The position numbers and the translations under genes were made by a program. From assembly GCA_036518955.1 (NCBI GenBank), contig DATDMG010000479.1, positions 1 through 9,577 of the forward strand: a stretch of 9,577 bases of DNA, written 5' to 3'. The notes under the pieces are model-generated. The model saw only the letters and a list, made by a program, of their open reading frames with translations. It searched no databases and was not told the DNA's origin. Positions 1 to 7,010 of this stretch are shown here, one piece after another. Source of the stretch: DATDMG01 sp036518955. GTDB taxonomy: Bacteria > Actinomycetota > Actinomycetes > Actinomycetales > Kineosporiaceae. How positions within the stretch are numbered: the stretch's first letter is position 1; every line of letters starts with the position of its first letter.

Positions 1-1
1 C

Positions 2-283
2 TACACGATGGGCCGGGCCGCCGAGCTGATCGGCGCCACCCCCGGCTTCCTGCGCAGCCTGGACGAAGCGAAACTCTTCGTCCCCCAACGCTCGCCCGGT
101 GGCCACCGCCGCTACTCGCGCTACCAGTTGCGCCTGGCCGCCCGGGCTCGGGAGCTGGTCGACGCCAGCACCCCGCTGGACGCCGCCTGCCGCATCATCA
201 TCCTGGAAGATCAGTTGCAGGAGGCCCTGCGCATCAACGCCCAGCTGCACGCACGATCCCCCGAGCCTCCCGCACCGCAATAG
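2..283 (+). CDS. MerR-type transcriptional regulator, 5' end cut by window
   Basis: The reading frame is open from the first complete codon (Tyr-Thr) and ends at a TAG at 281-283. The visible 93 residues begin YTMGRAAELIGATPGFLRSL, a MerR-type helix-turn-helix. The wing follows, with the family hallmark GGHRRYSRYQLR, then a helix (ELVDASTPLDAACRIIILED) and a C-terminal helix that could be the dimerisation coiled coil. No cysteine-rich or other effector-binding domain follows. This is therefore a short, DNA-binding-only MerR protein of the kind common in actinomycetes, where full proteins are roughly 100-120 residues. The internal ATG at 8 is unlikely to be the start, because the Tyr-Thr before it belongs to the conserved first strand/helix; the true start lies just upstream of the window. 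Its target and ligand cannot be read from the sequence. It converges with the small gene at 399-743. Confidence 0.85.
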   Translation, partial: YTMGRAAELIGATPGFLRSLDEAKLFVPQRSPGGHRRYSRYQLRLAARARELVDASTPLDAACRIIILEDQLQEALRINAQLHARSPEPPAPQ

Positions 284-398
284 ACCGCCCGCACCCTGGC
301 CTCCTCGATTGCAGCCCGCGCACGCATCGGGTCACGCCGTGGGCGGAGATCGGGCAAGGATGCTGCCCGCTCCTACGCCATCAACGCGGTAACGGGCG

Positions 399-743
399 TC
401 AGCGCTCCTGGGCGTTGGCGGCGAGCAGGTCGACGATCTCTTCGGCGGACACGGGTGATCCCGCCAGTGGTCTCTGCACGACCGCTCGCAGGCGCGGAGT
501 CTCCACGAAGTGGCAGGAGCCGCCCGGCATGGCTTCGAAGCGGCCTGCCGCGGTGAGGGCGGCCAGCCGGTGGTCGGTGCCGGGGAGCTGCTCGGCGAGC
601 CAGGCGGCGTCCAGCAGCGCCATCCCGGCCCTGGCGATGTGCTGTTCACCGGTGGAGTCGGCGGACAGGGAGAAAGCGGTGGCCCGTTCGCGCAGGTACT
701 GCGCGAGTGCCTGGGCGCGGGGGTCTTGGGTTCGGTCGCTCAC
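399..743 (-). CDS. small conserved-looking protein of unknown function (114 aa)
   Basis: The start chosen is GTG (complement of 741-743), giving a protein beginning MSDRTQDPRAQALAQYLRER. The frame stays open further upstream to an ATG at 875, but the extra 44 residues are Pro/Arg/Thr-rich and look non-coding. The 114-residue product is acidic and mostly helical. Recognisable stretches are a helix ending ALLDAAWLAEQLPG, then RLAALTAAGRFEAMPGG and FVETPRLRAVVQRPL, and a C-terminal helix EEIVDLLAANAQER. There is no signal peptide, membrane segment or known catalytic motif, so it is a soluble cytoplasmic protein. I recall similar small proteins in Streptomyces but cannot name a family or function. 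The upstream ribosome binding site is weak. The gene runs towards the merR-type gene, leaving about 115 bp between their stops, in which I see no gene. Confidence 0.65.
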   Translation of the reverse strand: MSDRTQDPRAQALAQYLRERATAFSLSADSTGEQHIARAGMALLDAAWLAEQLPGTDHRLAALTAAGRFEAMPGGSCHFVETPRLRAVVQRPLAGSPVSAEEIVDLLAANAQER

Positions 744-975
744 GTGGTGAGTATGGCTGCTGCCCGGTCTTCCCGGGGGTGTGGTGGCCCGCGGGTCTGG
801 TGTCCGGGTAGAGGGTTGGGGACCTGTCGGCATCAGCACGCCGCAAGGTCGAGGCCCTTCGGCCGGCGGTCGCAACGCACTGCCGCGTGTCCCCCGGGCG
901 TACCGGCGGGCGTGGCCAGCCCGTCGAGGACGAGCGGGACGAGGTCAGCGTGCCCGGCGTGGTGCACGTCCGAGC
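744..975. other. stretch without an intact gene; possible frameshifted continuation of the phosphatase remnant
   Basis: No frame here gives a convincing intact protein. On the minus strand the frame that is -1 relative to the upstream remnant is open from about 1048 down to 836 and keeps high G/C at third positions, with residues such as HAGHADLVPLVLDGLATPAG. This suggests decayed coding sequence rather than true intergenic DNA. The promoter region of the small gene starting at 743 must lie at the low-coordinate end of this stretch, but I see no clear -35/-10 pair. Confidence 0.3.
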
Positions 976-1458
976 CTACCTGGAGCGCAGGGCGGACGGC
1001 CCGGCAGCGGGACTCCAGGCCGTGATCCTCAGTGGGCTGCGATTCGTCTCAGTGCTCCGTGGCGTCGGTGTCGGCGCTGGCCGCTGCCCCTCGGCCATGA
1101 CCAGCACCAGCCGGGCGAGGTGGTCACCACTGTAGTCAGCGATCAGGAAGCTGACAGACGTGGCGCTCCACAACAGGGCGAACTGGCGCGCCAGCACCTC
1201 GACCGCGTCCAGTGGTGAGGCGCGTTCGACGTCGGCCATGAGCGATGGCACGTCGAGCCTCCCGGGCTGGTCGGGGCGCACCCTGACGAGGATGGATCGG
1301 TCCGGCGGAACCACGAACAGCACTCGCCCACCGGTCACCGGGCCGTCCCGCAATGCCGGGCCGGGCACGACGGTCACCCGAGTCGGGATCACGGCCAGGG
1401 CGCGGGACGGTCGGGCGCGCCCTGGGAACCGCCCGCCGGTCCGGCGGTCGTCACCCAC
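976..1458 (-). pseudogene. probable remnant of a SpoIIE/RsbU-type phosphatase (N-terminal part)
   Basis: The frame read from ATG at 1458 encodes up to 160 residues. Residues about 20-120 have a strong coding signature. The stretch LMADVERASPLDAVEVLAR followed by SFLIADYSGDHLARLVLV resembles the N-terminal sensor segment of actinobacterial PP2C-type (SpoIIE/RsbU) phosphatases, where a helix is followed by a VSFLIADxSG-like strand. After that point the product becomes Pro/Thr/Arg-rich and stops at 976-978. The G/C third-position bias then moves to the -1 frame, which carries an in-frame TGA at 1049-1051 and continues to a TGA at 833-835. No phosphatase catalytic motif is present anywhere. The simplest reading is a frameshifted, truncated gene. 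Alternatives are an intact small protein of unknown function or a sequencing error. The first ATG is uncertain; a shorter start is possible. Confidence 0.45.
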
Positions 1459-1523
1459 GTCTGCGGGCTCACCTCGCGCTCGAGCGCTACGAGAGGACTC
1501 ATCTCGGCTGATACCGTAACGAT

Positions 1524-2966
1524 ATGGTCGAAAACGGACTTCTCGACGTTATGGTCGACGATGTGTGGGACCACCTGCCTGAGGGGTTGCGCCAGGAGTT
1601 CCTGGCCAGCCGCACCGCAGCCGACCGGGAGGCGTTCGACTCCCATGCGGGGCCCGACGACTCAGGCTGGGAACCCTTGAGGCCCGTGATCCTGCGGGAG
1701 TTGGCCTACCGGGGGCTCGAGGCGCTCTCGACCCGAGTGTTGGAGCTCACCGTCGAGGCGTGTCGTCGCCGCGCCTCGACCGTGGGTGAACTCCATCGGC
1801 TGCTCCGGTTCTCGAACCCCCTCCGGCTGGCGGATCCGGACTGGCCACTGGCCGCGGATGAGCTCACCCGGTACGCCCGTCCCGACATCCTGATCGAGCA
1901 GGGGCGGCCCCGCTTTCTCGAGCTGAACAGCGGCACGCGGCTCGGCGGCAAGAACGTGGTGCCCGAACTCGCCGAGGCCTACGCGGGGCTGTGCCAGGAC
2001 GGCGGTCTGCGCCCACCGCCGTCCACGGTCGACGCGCGCTCTGCTGCGCTCGCCCGCTCGTTCGAGGCCGAAGCCGGGCGCCTCGGTCCGGGCCGGGTGC
2101 TCGTCCTCGGATATCGAATGATCGACATCACCGGCACGGAGGTCTACCGTCGCCACGACCCGGGCGACTCGCCGATCATCGTGGCCGTCCGGAGAGCGGG
2201 TCTCGAGGTGGTGCGGGCTGACCTGGACGACCTGCGTCTCGGCAGCTCCGGCCAACTGCTGGCCGGTGGTGCGCCGATCGACGTCGTGCTGATCGAGTGG
2301 GGCTTCGGCGATCGGATCGTGGACGACGGCGGTCTCGCCGCTCTGCGTGCGGCCCGCCACGCCGGGACCGTGCGCTTGTTCCCGTGCCCGGAGTCGATCC
2401 TCTTATCCTCCAAGGTCATCCTGGCGTGGCTTCACGAGGACTGTGCTGCGGGCCTGCTCGCCCCCGCCGACCGTGCCCTGGTGCGCACCCACGTCCCCTG
2501 GACCGCGTGCCTGGGGCTGAGCCAGGATTCCGGGGCGGTCGCGACGGCGCTGGAGGTGGCGGCGGCCGAGCGCGACCGGCTCATCGTCAAGCCTTCTACC
2601 GGCAAGTCGGGGACCGGTGTGCTGTTCGGGCGACAGCTCTCGCACGATGACTGGTTGTCGGCCATCGACAGTGTCGCAGCCAAGGGGCCCGTGGTTCTGC
2701 AGCGTCGGGTCGAGTCGGGTCACCTGGCCATGCCGTTCTATGACCGCTCCCGCGGGCAGCAGGTCCTCGCGCAGGTACCGTTCGTCCTCAGCCCGTTCAT
2801 CATCGACGGCGCGGCGGCAAGTGTGGCGGTGCGTCACCCGGGCCCGGGGGTGGCATCCGGGAGCGTGGTGATCAGTGCATCTCTCGGCGCCTTCGCGAAC
2901 ACCGCGCTCCTGACCCGTGACGCCGTCGGCAGTGTGGACCCGCTCCCGCAGGGGTCGGTGCTCTGA
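1524..2966 (+). CDS. ATP-grasp ligase, glutathionylspermidine-synthase-like
   Basis: This 480-residue protein has the motif order of the glutathionylspermidine synthase-type ATP-grasp group. RPDILIEQ followed by FLELNSGTRLGGKN (residues 119-144) supplies the metal-binding Glu-x-Asn (E133, N135). LFPCPESILLSSKVILAWLH (285-304) matches the position of the SNKAIL-type helix. LIVKPSTGKSGTGVLFG (353-369) carries the ATP-binding Lys356 and a Gly-rich loop. VVLQRRVES (390-398) and FIIDGAAASVAVRH (425-438, Arg437) match the C-terminal nucleotide/metal site. The family joins a carboxylate to an amine through an acyl phosphate. Substrates here are unknown; no amidase domain is attached, unlike the E. 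coli bifunctional enzyme. An in-frame TGA at 1509-1511 rules out an upstream start. No Shine-Dalgarno precedes ATG 1524, so translation may be leaderless, or may begin at ATG 1551. The gene ends 12 bp from the convergent hydroxylase gene, and no terminator is visible between them. Confidence 0.8.
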   Translation: MVENGLLDVMVDDVWDHLPEGLRQEFLASRTAADREAFDSHAGPDDSGWEPLRPVILRELAYRGLEALSTRVLELTVEACRRRASTVGELHRLLRFSNPLRLADPDWPLAADELTRYARPDILIEQGRPRFLELNSGTRLGGKNVVPELAEAYAGLCQDGGLRPPPSTVDARSAALARSFEAEAGRLGPGRVLVLGYRMIDITGTEVYRRHDPGDSPIIVAVRRAGLEVVRADLDDLRLGSSGQLLAGGAPIDVVLIEWGFGDRIVDDGGLAALRAARHAGTVRLFPCPESILLSSKVILAWLHEDCAAGLLAPADRALVRTHVPWTACLGLSQDSGAVATALEVAAAERDRLIVKPSTGKSGTGVLFGRQLSHDDWLSAIDSVAAKGPVVLQRRVESGHLAMPFYDRSRGQQVLAQVPFVLSPFIIDGAAASVAVRHPGPGVASGSVVISASLGAFANTALLTRDAVGSVDPLPQGSVL

Positions 2967-2978
2967 GGATCGTCGGTG

Positions 2979-4202
2979 TCACGGGGTCCGCTTCGTCGGG
3001 ATCAGCGCCGACTCCCCGCGTCGCACCGCGAGGTACCACCGCCTGCCTGAGTTGAACCGGCGCTGCACTGCCCGCAGCGCCGGGATCTGGCTGGCGAGAT
3101 GCTTCTGGTAGCGCCATGGCTGCTGGTTGCCGCGCCGGGTCGAGAAGGCGTAGGAGAAGTCCACGACGTCATGGTCGAGGTAGCGGTCGACCTGTTCGAA
3201 CCACGCCATGCTCGTGCGCGACGCGCCCTGCCTCGGGTGCAGCGCCGCCCGGCGGCGTTGGTCGTAGGCCCGCAGGGCGACGGACAGCTCGGAGTGCTTG
3301 AAGAGGCTCTGCGCGAGGTCCACCGCGTCGCTGATCGCCAACTTGGTGCCTGCCCCGAGCGTGAAGTGGGTGGTGTGAGCGGCGTCGCCCATCAGCACCA
3401 CGTTGTTGTGATACCAGGTCTGGTTGTACACCTGCGTGAAGCGCAGCCACCGGGCCGGTTCGCCGCGTGACTGGCTGATGAGCCCGTGGCCGTCGAGAAC
3501 GTGCTCGAAGATCTTCTCCAGCTGCCCGACACTGTCCGCGCTGTCGCCCGAACCGAACCCCAGGCCTTCCCAGGTCTCGGGCGAGCATTCGACGACGCAG
3601 GTGCTGAATCCGGTACTCGAGGGATACGCGTAGAGCCAGATCCACCCGGCTGGGGTCTCTTCGAAGGCAAAAGTGAAATCGGTGAACACCTTGTCCGTGC
3701 CGAGCCAGATGTAGCGGTTCCGCCCCACCGTGACCCGCGTGCCGAAGTGCTCGCCGTACAGCTGCCGGGTCCGGCTGTTCGCACCGTCGGACGCCACGAC
3801 GAGGTCGGCGTCGGCGAACGCGGAAAGGTCGTCGACCTGGCGGCGGTGCTGGACGTCGACCCCGAGTTCCGTCGCACGTCGGGCGAGAATGTCGAGCAGG
3901 GTCGCGCGACTCAGGCCGAAGCCGAAATGGCCCAGGTACCCGGTCTGCTCGCCACGCAACCGCACCTGTCGCCCCTGCCAGAGGACGGCGGCGGCACGCA
4001 CCTGCCGAGCGCTCTGCGCGTCGTGGTGGTACAGCACGTCCAGCAGGCAGTTCCGGCTGTCCCGGCACGCGATGCCCCAGCCGTAGGTGGCTCCGGGGGG
4101 ATCGCGTTCGATCACGGTGATGTCATGGCCGGCATCGCGCCGCTTCGCCGCAATGGCGAAGTACAGTCCTGCCGGTCCGCCGCCGACGCACACGATCCTC
4201 AC
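2979..4202 (-). CDS. FAD-dependent aromatic hydroxylase (salicylyl-CoA 5-hydroxylase/VioD type)
   Basis: The start chosen is GTG (complement of 4200-4202), preceded by GGGAGGGG seven bases upstream. The first residues, MRIVCVGGGPAGLYFAIAAK, form the FAD Rossmann motif GGGPAG (7-12), with Glu32 ending the second strand. DADLVVASDGANSRTR (131-146) is the family DG motif. VVLMGDAAHTTHFTLGAGTK (268-287) is the GD motif that binds the FAD ribityl chain. GRNRYIWLGTD (160-170) and the FAFEETPAGW segment closely resemble salicylyl-CoA hydroxylases and the violacein enzyme VioD. The family uses NAD(P)H, O2 and FAD to hydroxylate aromatic rings. At 407 residues the size fits a single-component class A monooxygenase; residues from about 370 form an Arg-rich tail. 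The substrate (aryl-CoA, indole or other) cannot be told. The frame extends upstream to an ATG at 4643, but that stretch lacks coding character. It is tail to tail with the ligase, and divergent from the operon starting at 4912. Confidence 0.85.
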   Translation of the reverse strand: MRIVCVGGGPAGLYFAIAAKRRDAGHDITVIERDPPGATYGWGIACRDSRNCLLDVLYHHDAQSARQVRAAAVLWQGRQVRLRGEQTGYLGHFGFGLSRATLLDILARRATELGVDVQHRRQVDDLSAFADADLVVASDGANSRTRQLYGEHFGTRVTVGRNRYIWLGTDKVFTDFTFAFEETPAGWIWLYAYPSSTGFSTCVVECSPETWEGLGFGSGDSADSVGQLEKIFEHVLDGHGLISQSRGEPARWLRFTQVYNQTWYHNNVVLMGDAAHTTHFTLGAGTKLAISDAVDLAQSLFKHSELSVALRAYDQRRRAALHPRQGASRTSMAWFEQVDRYLDHDVVDFSYAFSTRRGNQQPWRYQKHLASQIPALRAVQRRFNSGRRWYLAVRRGESALIPTKRTP

Positions 4203-4433
4203 GTCGTGACCCCTCCCTGATGGCTGGCGGGCAGCCGCACAGCGGTTGCTACCGCACGGTGATGAGCAGCCGACGTCCGTGGGGGAAGCCCCCCGCACGT
4301 GCCCCCGGCCGGCTGCGTGCCGACCCTCTCTCGGCGGGTTCGACGCTATCGTTTTGCGTAAGAGATGGCGATACGTCCGAGAGGTCTGTTTTGTCCTAAG
4401 TGGCTTCACGTGCGGTGGCGACCTGGAGCCGCT

Positions 4434-4467
4434 CCCTGCCGGAGGTGGTCCCCTGTCGGAGGTGGTC
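4434..4467. repeat. 17-bp tandem direct repeat (two copies, one mismatch)
   Basis: CCCTGCCGGAGGTGGTC (4434-4450) is followed directly by CCCTGTCGGAGGTGGTC (4451-4467). The copies differ only at the sixth base and abut without a spacer. They lie about 230 bp upstream of the hydroxylase start and 440 bp upstream of the P-loop gene. Adjacent direct repeats of this length in a divergent spacer can be regulator-binding sites, but they could also be a chance duplication. Confidence 0.75.
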
Positions 4468-4897
4468 GTGCCAGGTGCCACCGGGAGTGCACCGGTCGGC
4501 TCGGCGGCAAACGTGATCTGATACTGAACGTAGTTAAAGAGTGACCGACCGTGCTCGATGGGGCGGGATGCCGGTCCGGTGTGCGCAACCGTGGCATTGT
4601 GCAACGCTGGACGCGGCGTCGACGAGGGGTGGGTCGTGGCCATGCGAGCAGGGGCAGGACCGGGCGGGTGCCGACGCCCCTGGGCCGTCGCCCGGCGGAC
4701 ATCTGCCGTGAGCCCGACGTGGATCGGTACGGCGGTCCCTGGTCACCGTGGTGGACCTTCAAGTGACTGTTTGTCCGGGTATGTAGGTAGTGAAGCATGT
4801 TTAGGGCTACCAGATGCGGCATCAAGAGAGGCGAGGGAACCTGTCGAGGTCCGCCGGGTTCTGAGGAGCGGCGTGGCAAGGCGGTGGCCTGGCGACT

Positions 4898-4905
4898 AGG
4901 GGGAG
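4898..4905 (+). promoter_or_regulatory. ribosome binding site that favours the second of two adjacent ATGs
   Basis: AGGGGGAG lies just before two consecutive in-frame ATG codons at 4909 and 4912. The GGAG core (4902-4905) is 3 nt from the first ATG, which is too close, and 6 nt from the second, which is usable. The protein therefore more likely starts at 4912. Confidence 0.6.
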
Positions 4906-4911
4906 ACAATG

Positions 4912-5922
4912 ATGCTGGACTTGTCCCAGGCGAAATTCAGCTTCGTAACTCGAGACCTTGGTTCCCGGACTCTGAAGCTCGTCAGTGCACAACGGGAGCC
5001 GAGGCAGGGTGATCTGGTGTGCGCGACCGTGGAGTCGCTCGGGGAGCGTCGGGAGTTGGAGGACTGGCACGGCCGTCGGGCCCAGCTGTACGTGGGGGAT
5101 CTGGTGGTTGGTGCATACGGCAACCGGTATGCCACGGATTTCTATGAGGGCTATGTTCCGAGTGGTCCCCGGACGCACCTGCTGACCTCCGGCGGGGTGA
5201 TCGGCACAGTCGTTTCCTCGCACGTCCGGTGCGCCGAGCCGACGGGGCTGTGCGTGATCGGTGCGCTGGCCGACGGCGAGGGTCTGCCGCTGGCGCTGGC
5301 CGACCTGGCGCGGCCGGTGCCCCCGGTCGCCGATCCCTGCCCGACCACCGTGGTCGTGGTGGGGTCCTCGATGAACGCGGGCAAGACCACGACGGCCGCC
5401 GGGATCATCCGCGGCTGGGCCGGTGCCGGGCTGCGGGTCGGCGCCGGCAAGGTCACCGGATCCGGCAGCGGCAAGGACCGGTGGGCGTACCGCGATGCCG
5501 GTGCGCTGTGCATCGTCGACTTCCTGGATTTCGGGATGCCGTCCACCTTCGGCTATCCCGCGGAGCATCTGATCTCGACGATGTACCACATCCGGGACGC
5601 GTTGGTCGCCGACGGCGCCACCTACGTCGTCATCGAGATCGCCGACGGCCTGCTGCAGGCCCAGACGCATCAGATGCTGGCCGCACTGCCGGCCTTCGCG
5701 GACGCGGTGGTGCTCGCGGTCAGCGACGCGCTGAGTGCGGTCGGCGCCCAGCTCGTGCTGGCCTCGGCCGGGGTCAGCGTCAGCGCGTTGAGCGGGCTGT
5801 TGAGCGCCAGCCCGCTCGCCGCCCAGGAGGCCGGGCAGGCCACCAGTCTGAGGGTGCTGACCCCGGAGGAGCTGGCGTCCGGCGCGGCCCTCACCCTGGT
5901 GGCAGCCGGCTCATGCGCGTGA
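4912..5922 (+). CDS. P-loop NTPase-fold protein with DUF1611-like C-terminal domain
   Basis: The product is 336 residues from ATG 4912 (one more from ATG 4909; numbering below counts from 4909). The N-terminal ~135 residues look like a beta-rich domain, with GDLVCATVESLGERRELEDW, LYVGDLVVGAYGNRYATDFYEGY and a GLCVIGALADGEG strand. The C-terminal part begins VVVVGSSMNAGKTTTAAGII (148-167), a P-loop spaced G-x5-GKT with Lys159, as in DUF1611 and BioD-like SIMIBI proteins. KVTGSGSGKDRWAYRDAGA (181-199), the DFGMPSTFGY loop and VVIEIADGLLQ (240-250) follow the DUF1611 pattern. Most DUF1611 proteins are uncharacterised; as I recall, one (DgcN) is linked to D-glutamate N-acetylation, and whether that applies here is unknown. 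The N-terminal domain does not look like the usual DUF1611 Rossmann-like half. This is the first gene of a three-gene operon; its stop overlaps the next start by 10 nt. Confidence 0.75.
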   Translation: MLDLSQAKFSFVTRDLGSRTLKLVSAQREPRQGDLVCATVESLGERRELEDWHGRRAQLYVGDLVVGAYGNRYATDFYEGYVPSGPRTHLLTSGGVIGTVVSSHVRCAEPTGLCVIGALADGEGLPLALADLARPVPPVADPCPTTVVVVGSSMNAGKTTTAAGIIRGWAGAGLRVGAGKVTGSGSGKDRWAYRDAGALCIVDFLDFGMPSTFGYPAEHLISTMYHIRDALVADGATYVVIEIADGLLQAQTHQMLAALPAFADAVVLAVSDALSAVGAQLVLASAGVSVSALSGLLSASPLAAQEAGQATSLRVLTPEELASGAALTLVAAGSCA

Positions 5923-7010
5923 CGTCCGTGGCCGCGTACGTTCCCCGCGGCGGTCCGCCCCCAGGGGAGACGGCGCTGCTCCCGCTCGACGTCCACGAGG
6001 TCATGGACGACGGGATCCGACTGCGTGGGCTGAGCGTGATCGACGCCCGGGGTGGTCGCGTGCTCGGCGAGACGTCCCGCCTGCGCAGCGACCCGGCCCG
6101 TGGTGGGGGGCCGCTCGCCGCGCCGGCCGCGGACGCCAGTGCGCGGGCGTTCGCGCTGACCAACGTCGCCTGGTCCGCCCGCCGGCTGCTCGACGTGGTC
6201 GAGGCAGAGCTGGACCGGGTCCTGCCACCGTTGCGGATCTGGCTCGGCAGCCACGGGTCGGGTTCGCAGCGCTGGGGGGGAGGCCACTACCGTGTGCCGG
6301 CCTCGACGTACAGCACGTTGGCCGAGACTCATCCGGTCGATCCCCTCGGCGAGGTCCACCTGGGTTCGGGACGGGTCTACCTCGAACACCATGGGGCGCC
6401 GTACCTGCACGTGCCGGGCCACAACACAGCGATCGTCACCCACGAGGTGGCCCACCACGTCTGCCGACATGTCGCCGACTTCCGGCTGAACCGGCTGCGG
6501 CCGGCGGACCAACAGACGAACCGTCGGACCAGCGTGGAGGAAGGCACGTGCGACTACCTGGCGGCGGCCATGCTCGGCGATCCAGACATCTATGGCTGGC
6601 ACCGCTGCAAGGTTCCGGTGACCGACCCGCGGCGGCGCTGCCTGTCCGCCCGGTGGACCATGGCGGACTTCCGCGGCGGTCCGGGCGTCGACCCGCACGC
6701 GGACGGGTCGATCTGGGCGTGTGCCCTGTGGGACGCGCGGGCTCATGCGGATCGGGCCGGCCGGCCCGGTGCGGCGGTGGACGGCATGCTCCTGCATGGC
6801 CTGGCTCGGCTGGGCGAGCAGGAACACCATGACCGTGACCCGGACGTCCTTCGCATCAGAAGGGGCTACGGGAACGTTCTGTCGGCGATGCTCGAGGCCA
6901 GTACCGACGCCGCCCTCATCGATCACGTGGAGCGGGTCATGGCCGGGCGCGGCATTCGCCCCGGCTGGTCCAATGCCCAGGCGCAGGAGGCAGCACGTCG
7001 GTGGTCCTGA
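5913..7010 (+). CDS. cytosolic gluzincin metallopeptidase (thermolysin/fungalysin-like)
   Basis: The product is 365 residues starting at ATG 5913. THEVAHHVCRH carries HExxH (His177, Glu178, His181), and EEGTCDYLAAAM gives the E-x3-D of the third zinc ligand (Glu210, Asp214). Downstream HADGSIWACALWD (262-274) matches the H-x2-G-x-IWA-x-ALWD block of M36/M4-type peptidases, with His262 as the likely transition-state His. A helix ALTNVAWSARRLLDVVEAEL (81-100) resembles the conserved N-terminal helix of that group. Unlike typical M4/M36 enzymes, which are secreted with long propeptides, there is no signal peptide or propeptide, so it should act inside the cell. The His181-Glu210 spacing of 29 is longer than the 20 residues of thermolysin. 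The substrate is unknown. The start overlaps the upstream stop by 10 nt with no good ribosome binding site of its own, implying translational coupling. The neighbouring P-loop and FhuF-like genes give no known pathway. Confidence 0.8.
   Translation: MRVTSVAAYVPRGGPPPGETALLPLDVHEVMDDGIRLRGLSVIDARGGRVLGETSRLRSDPARGGGPLAAPAADASARAFALTNVAWSARRLLDVVEAELDRVLPPLRIWLGSHGSGSQRWGGGHYRVPASTYSTLAETHPVDPLGEVHLGSGRVYLEHHGAPYLHVPGHNTAIVTHEVAHHVCRHVADFRLNRLRPADQQTNRRTSVEEGTCDYLAAAMLGDPDIYGWHRCKVPVTDPRRRCLSARWTMADFRGGPGVDPHADGSIWACALWDARAHADRAGRPGAAVDGMLLHGLARLGEQEHHDRDPDVLRIRRGYGNVLSAMLEASTDAALIDHVERVMAGRGIRPGWSNAQAQEAARRWS

Larger units (their letters stand above)
4203..4908. other. 0.7-kb divergent intergenic region, no convincing gene
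   Basis: This lies between the divergent hydroxylase gene and the P-loop gene. The short open frames here have poor codon character and no ribosome binding sites that fit, so I call no gene. Relatively AT-rich pockets at about 4345-4400, 4510-4545 and 4765-4805 are the likeliest promoter sites for the two flanking genes, but none gives a clear -35/-10 pair. The region also holds a 17-bp tandem repeat at 4434-4467 and a short inverted repeat, TATCG...CGATA, within the first pocket. Either could be an operator; this is a guess. Confidence 0.5.

Noticed and set aside
285..346. Possible terminator between the MerR-type gene and the small convergent gene
   Set aside because: CCGCCC(G)CAC can pair with GTGGGCGG, but only with a bulge and a loop of about 44 bases, too loose to call.
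510..1025. 171-residue open frame on the plus strand
   Set aside because: It is antisense to the small gene at 399-743 and rich in Arg, Gly, Ser and Ala; its downstream half also has no coding features.
1662..2360. 232-residue open frame on the minus strand
   Set aside because: It lies entirely opposite the ATP-grasp ligase gene and has no recognisable domain.
3486..4220. 244-residue open frame on the plus strand
   Set aside because: It is antisense to the FAD hydroxylase, whose motifs and ribosome binding site settle the coding strand.
4246..4521. 91-residue open frame in the divergent spacer
   Set aside because: There is no ribosome binding site, weak codon bias and no motif; it covers the tandem repeat and is better seen as non-coding.
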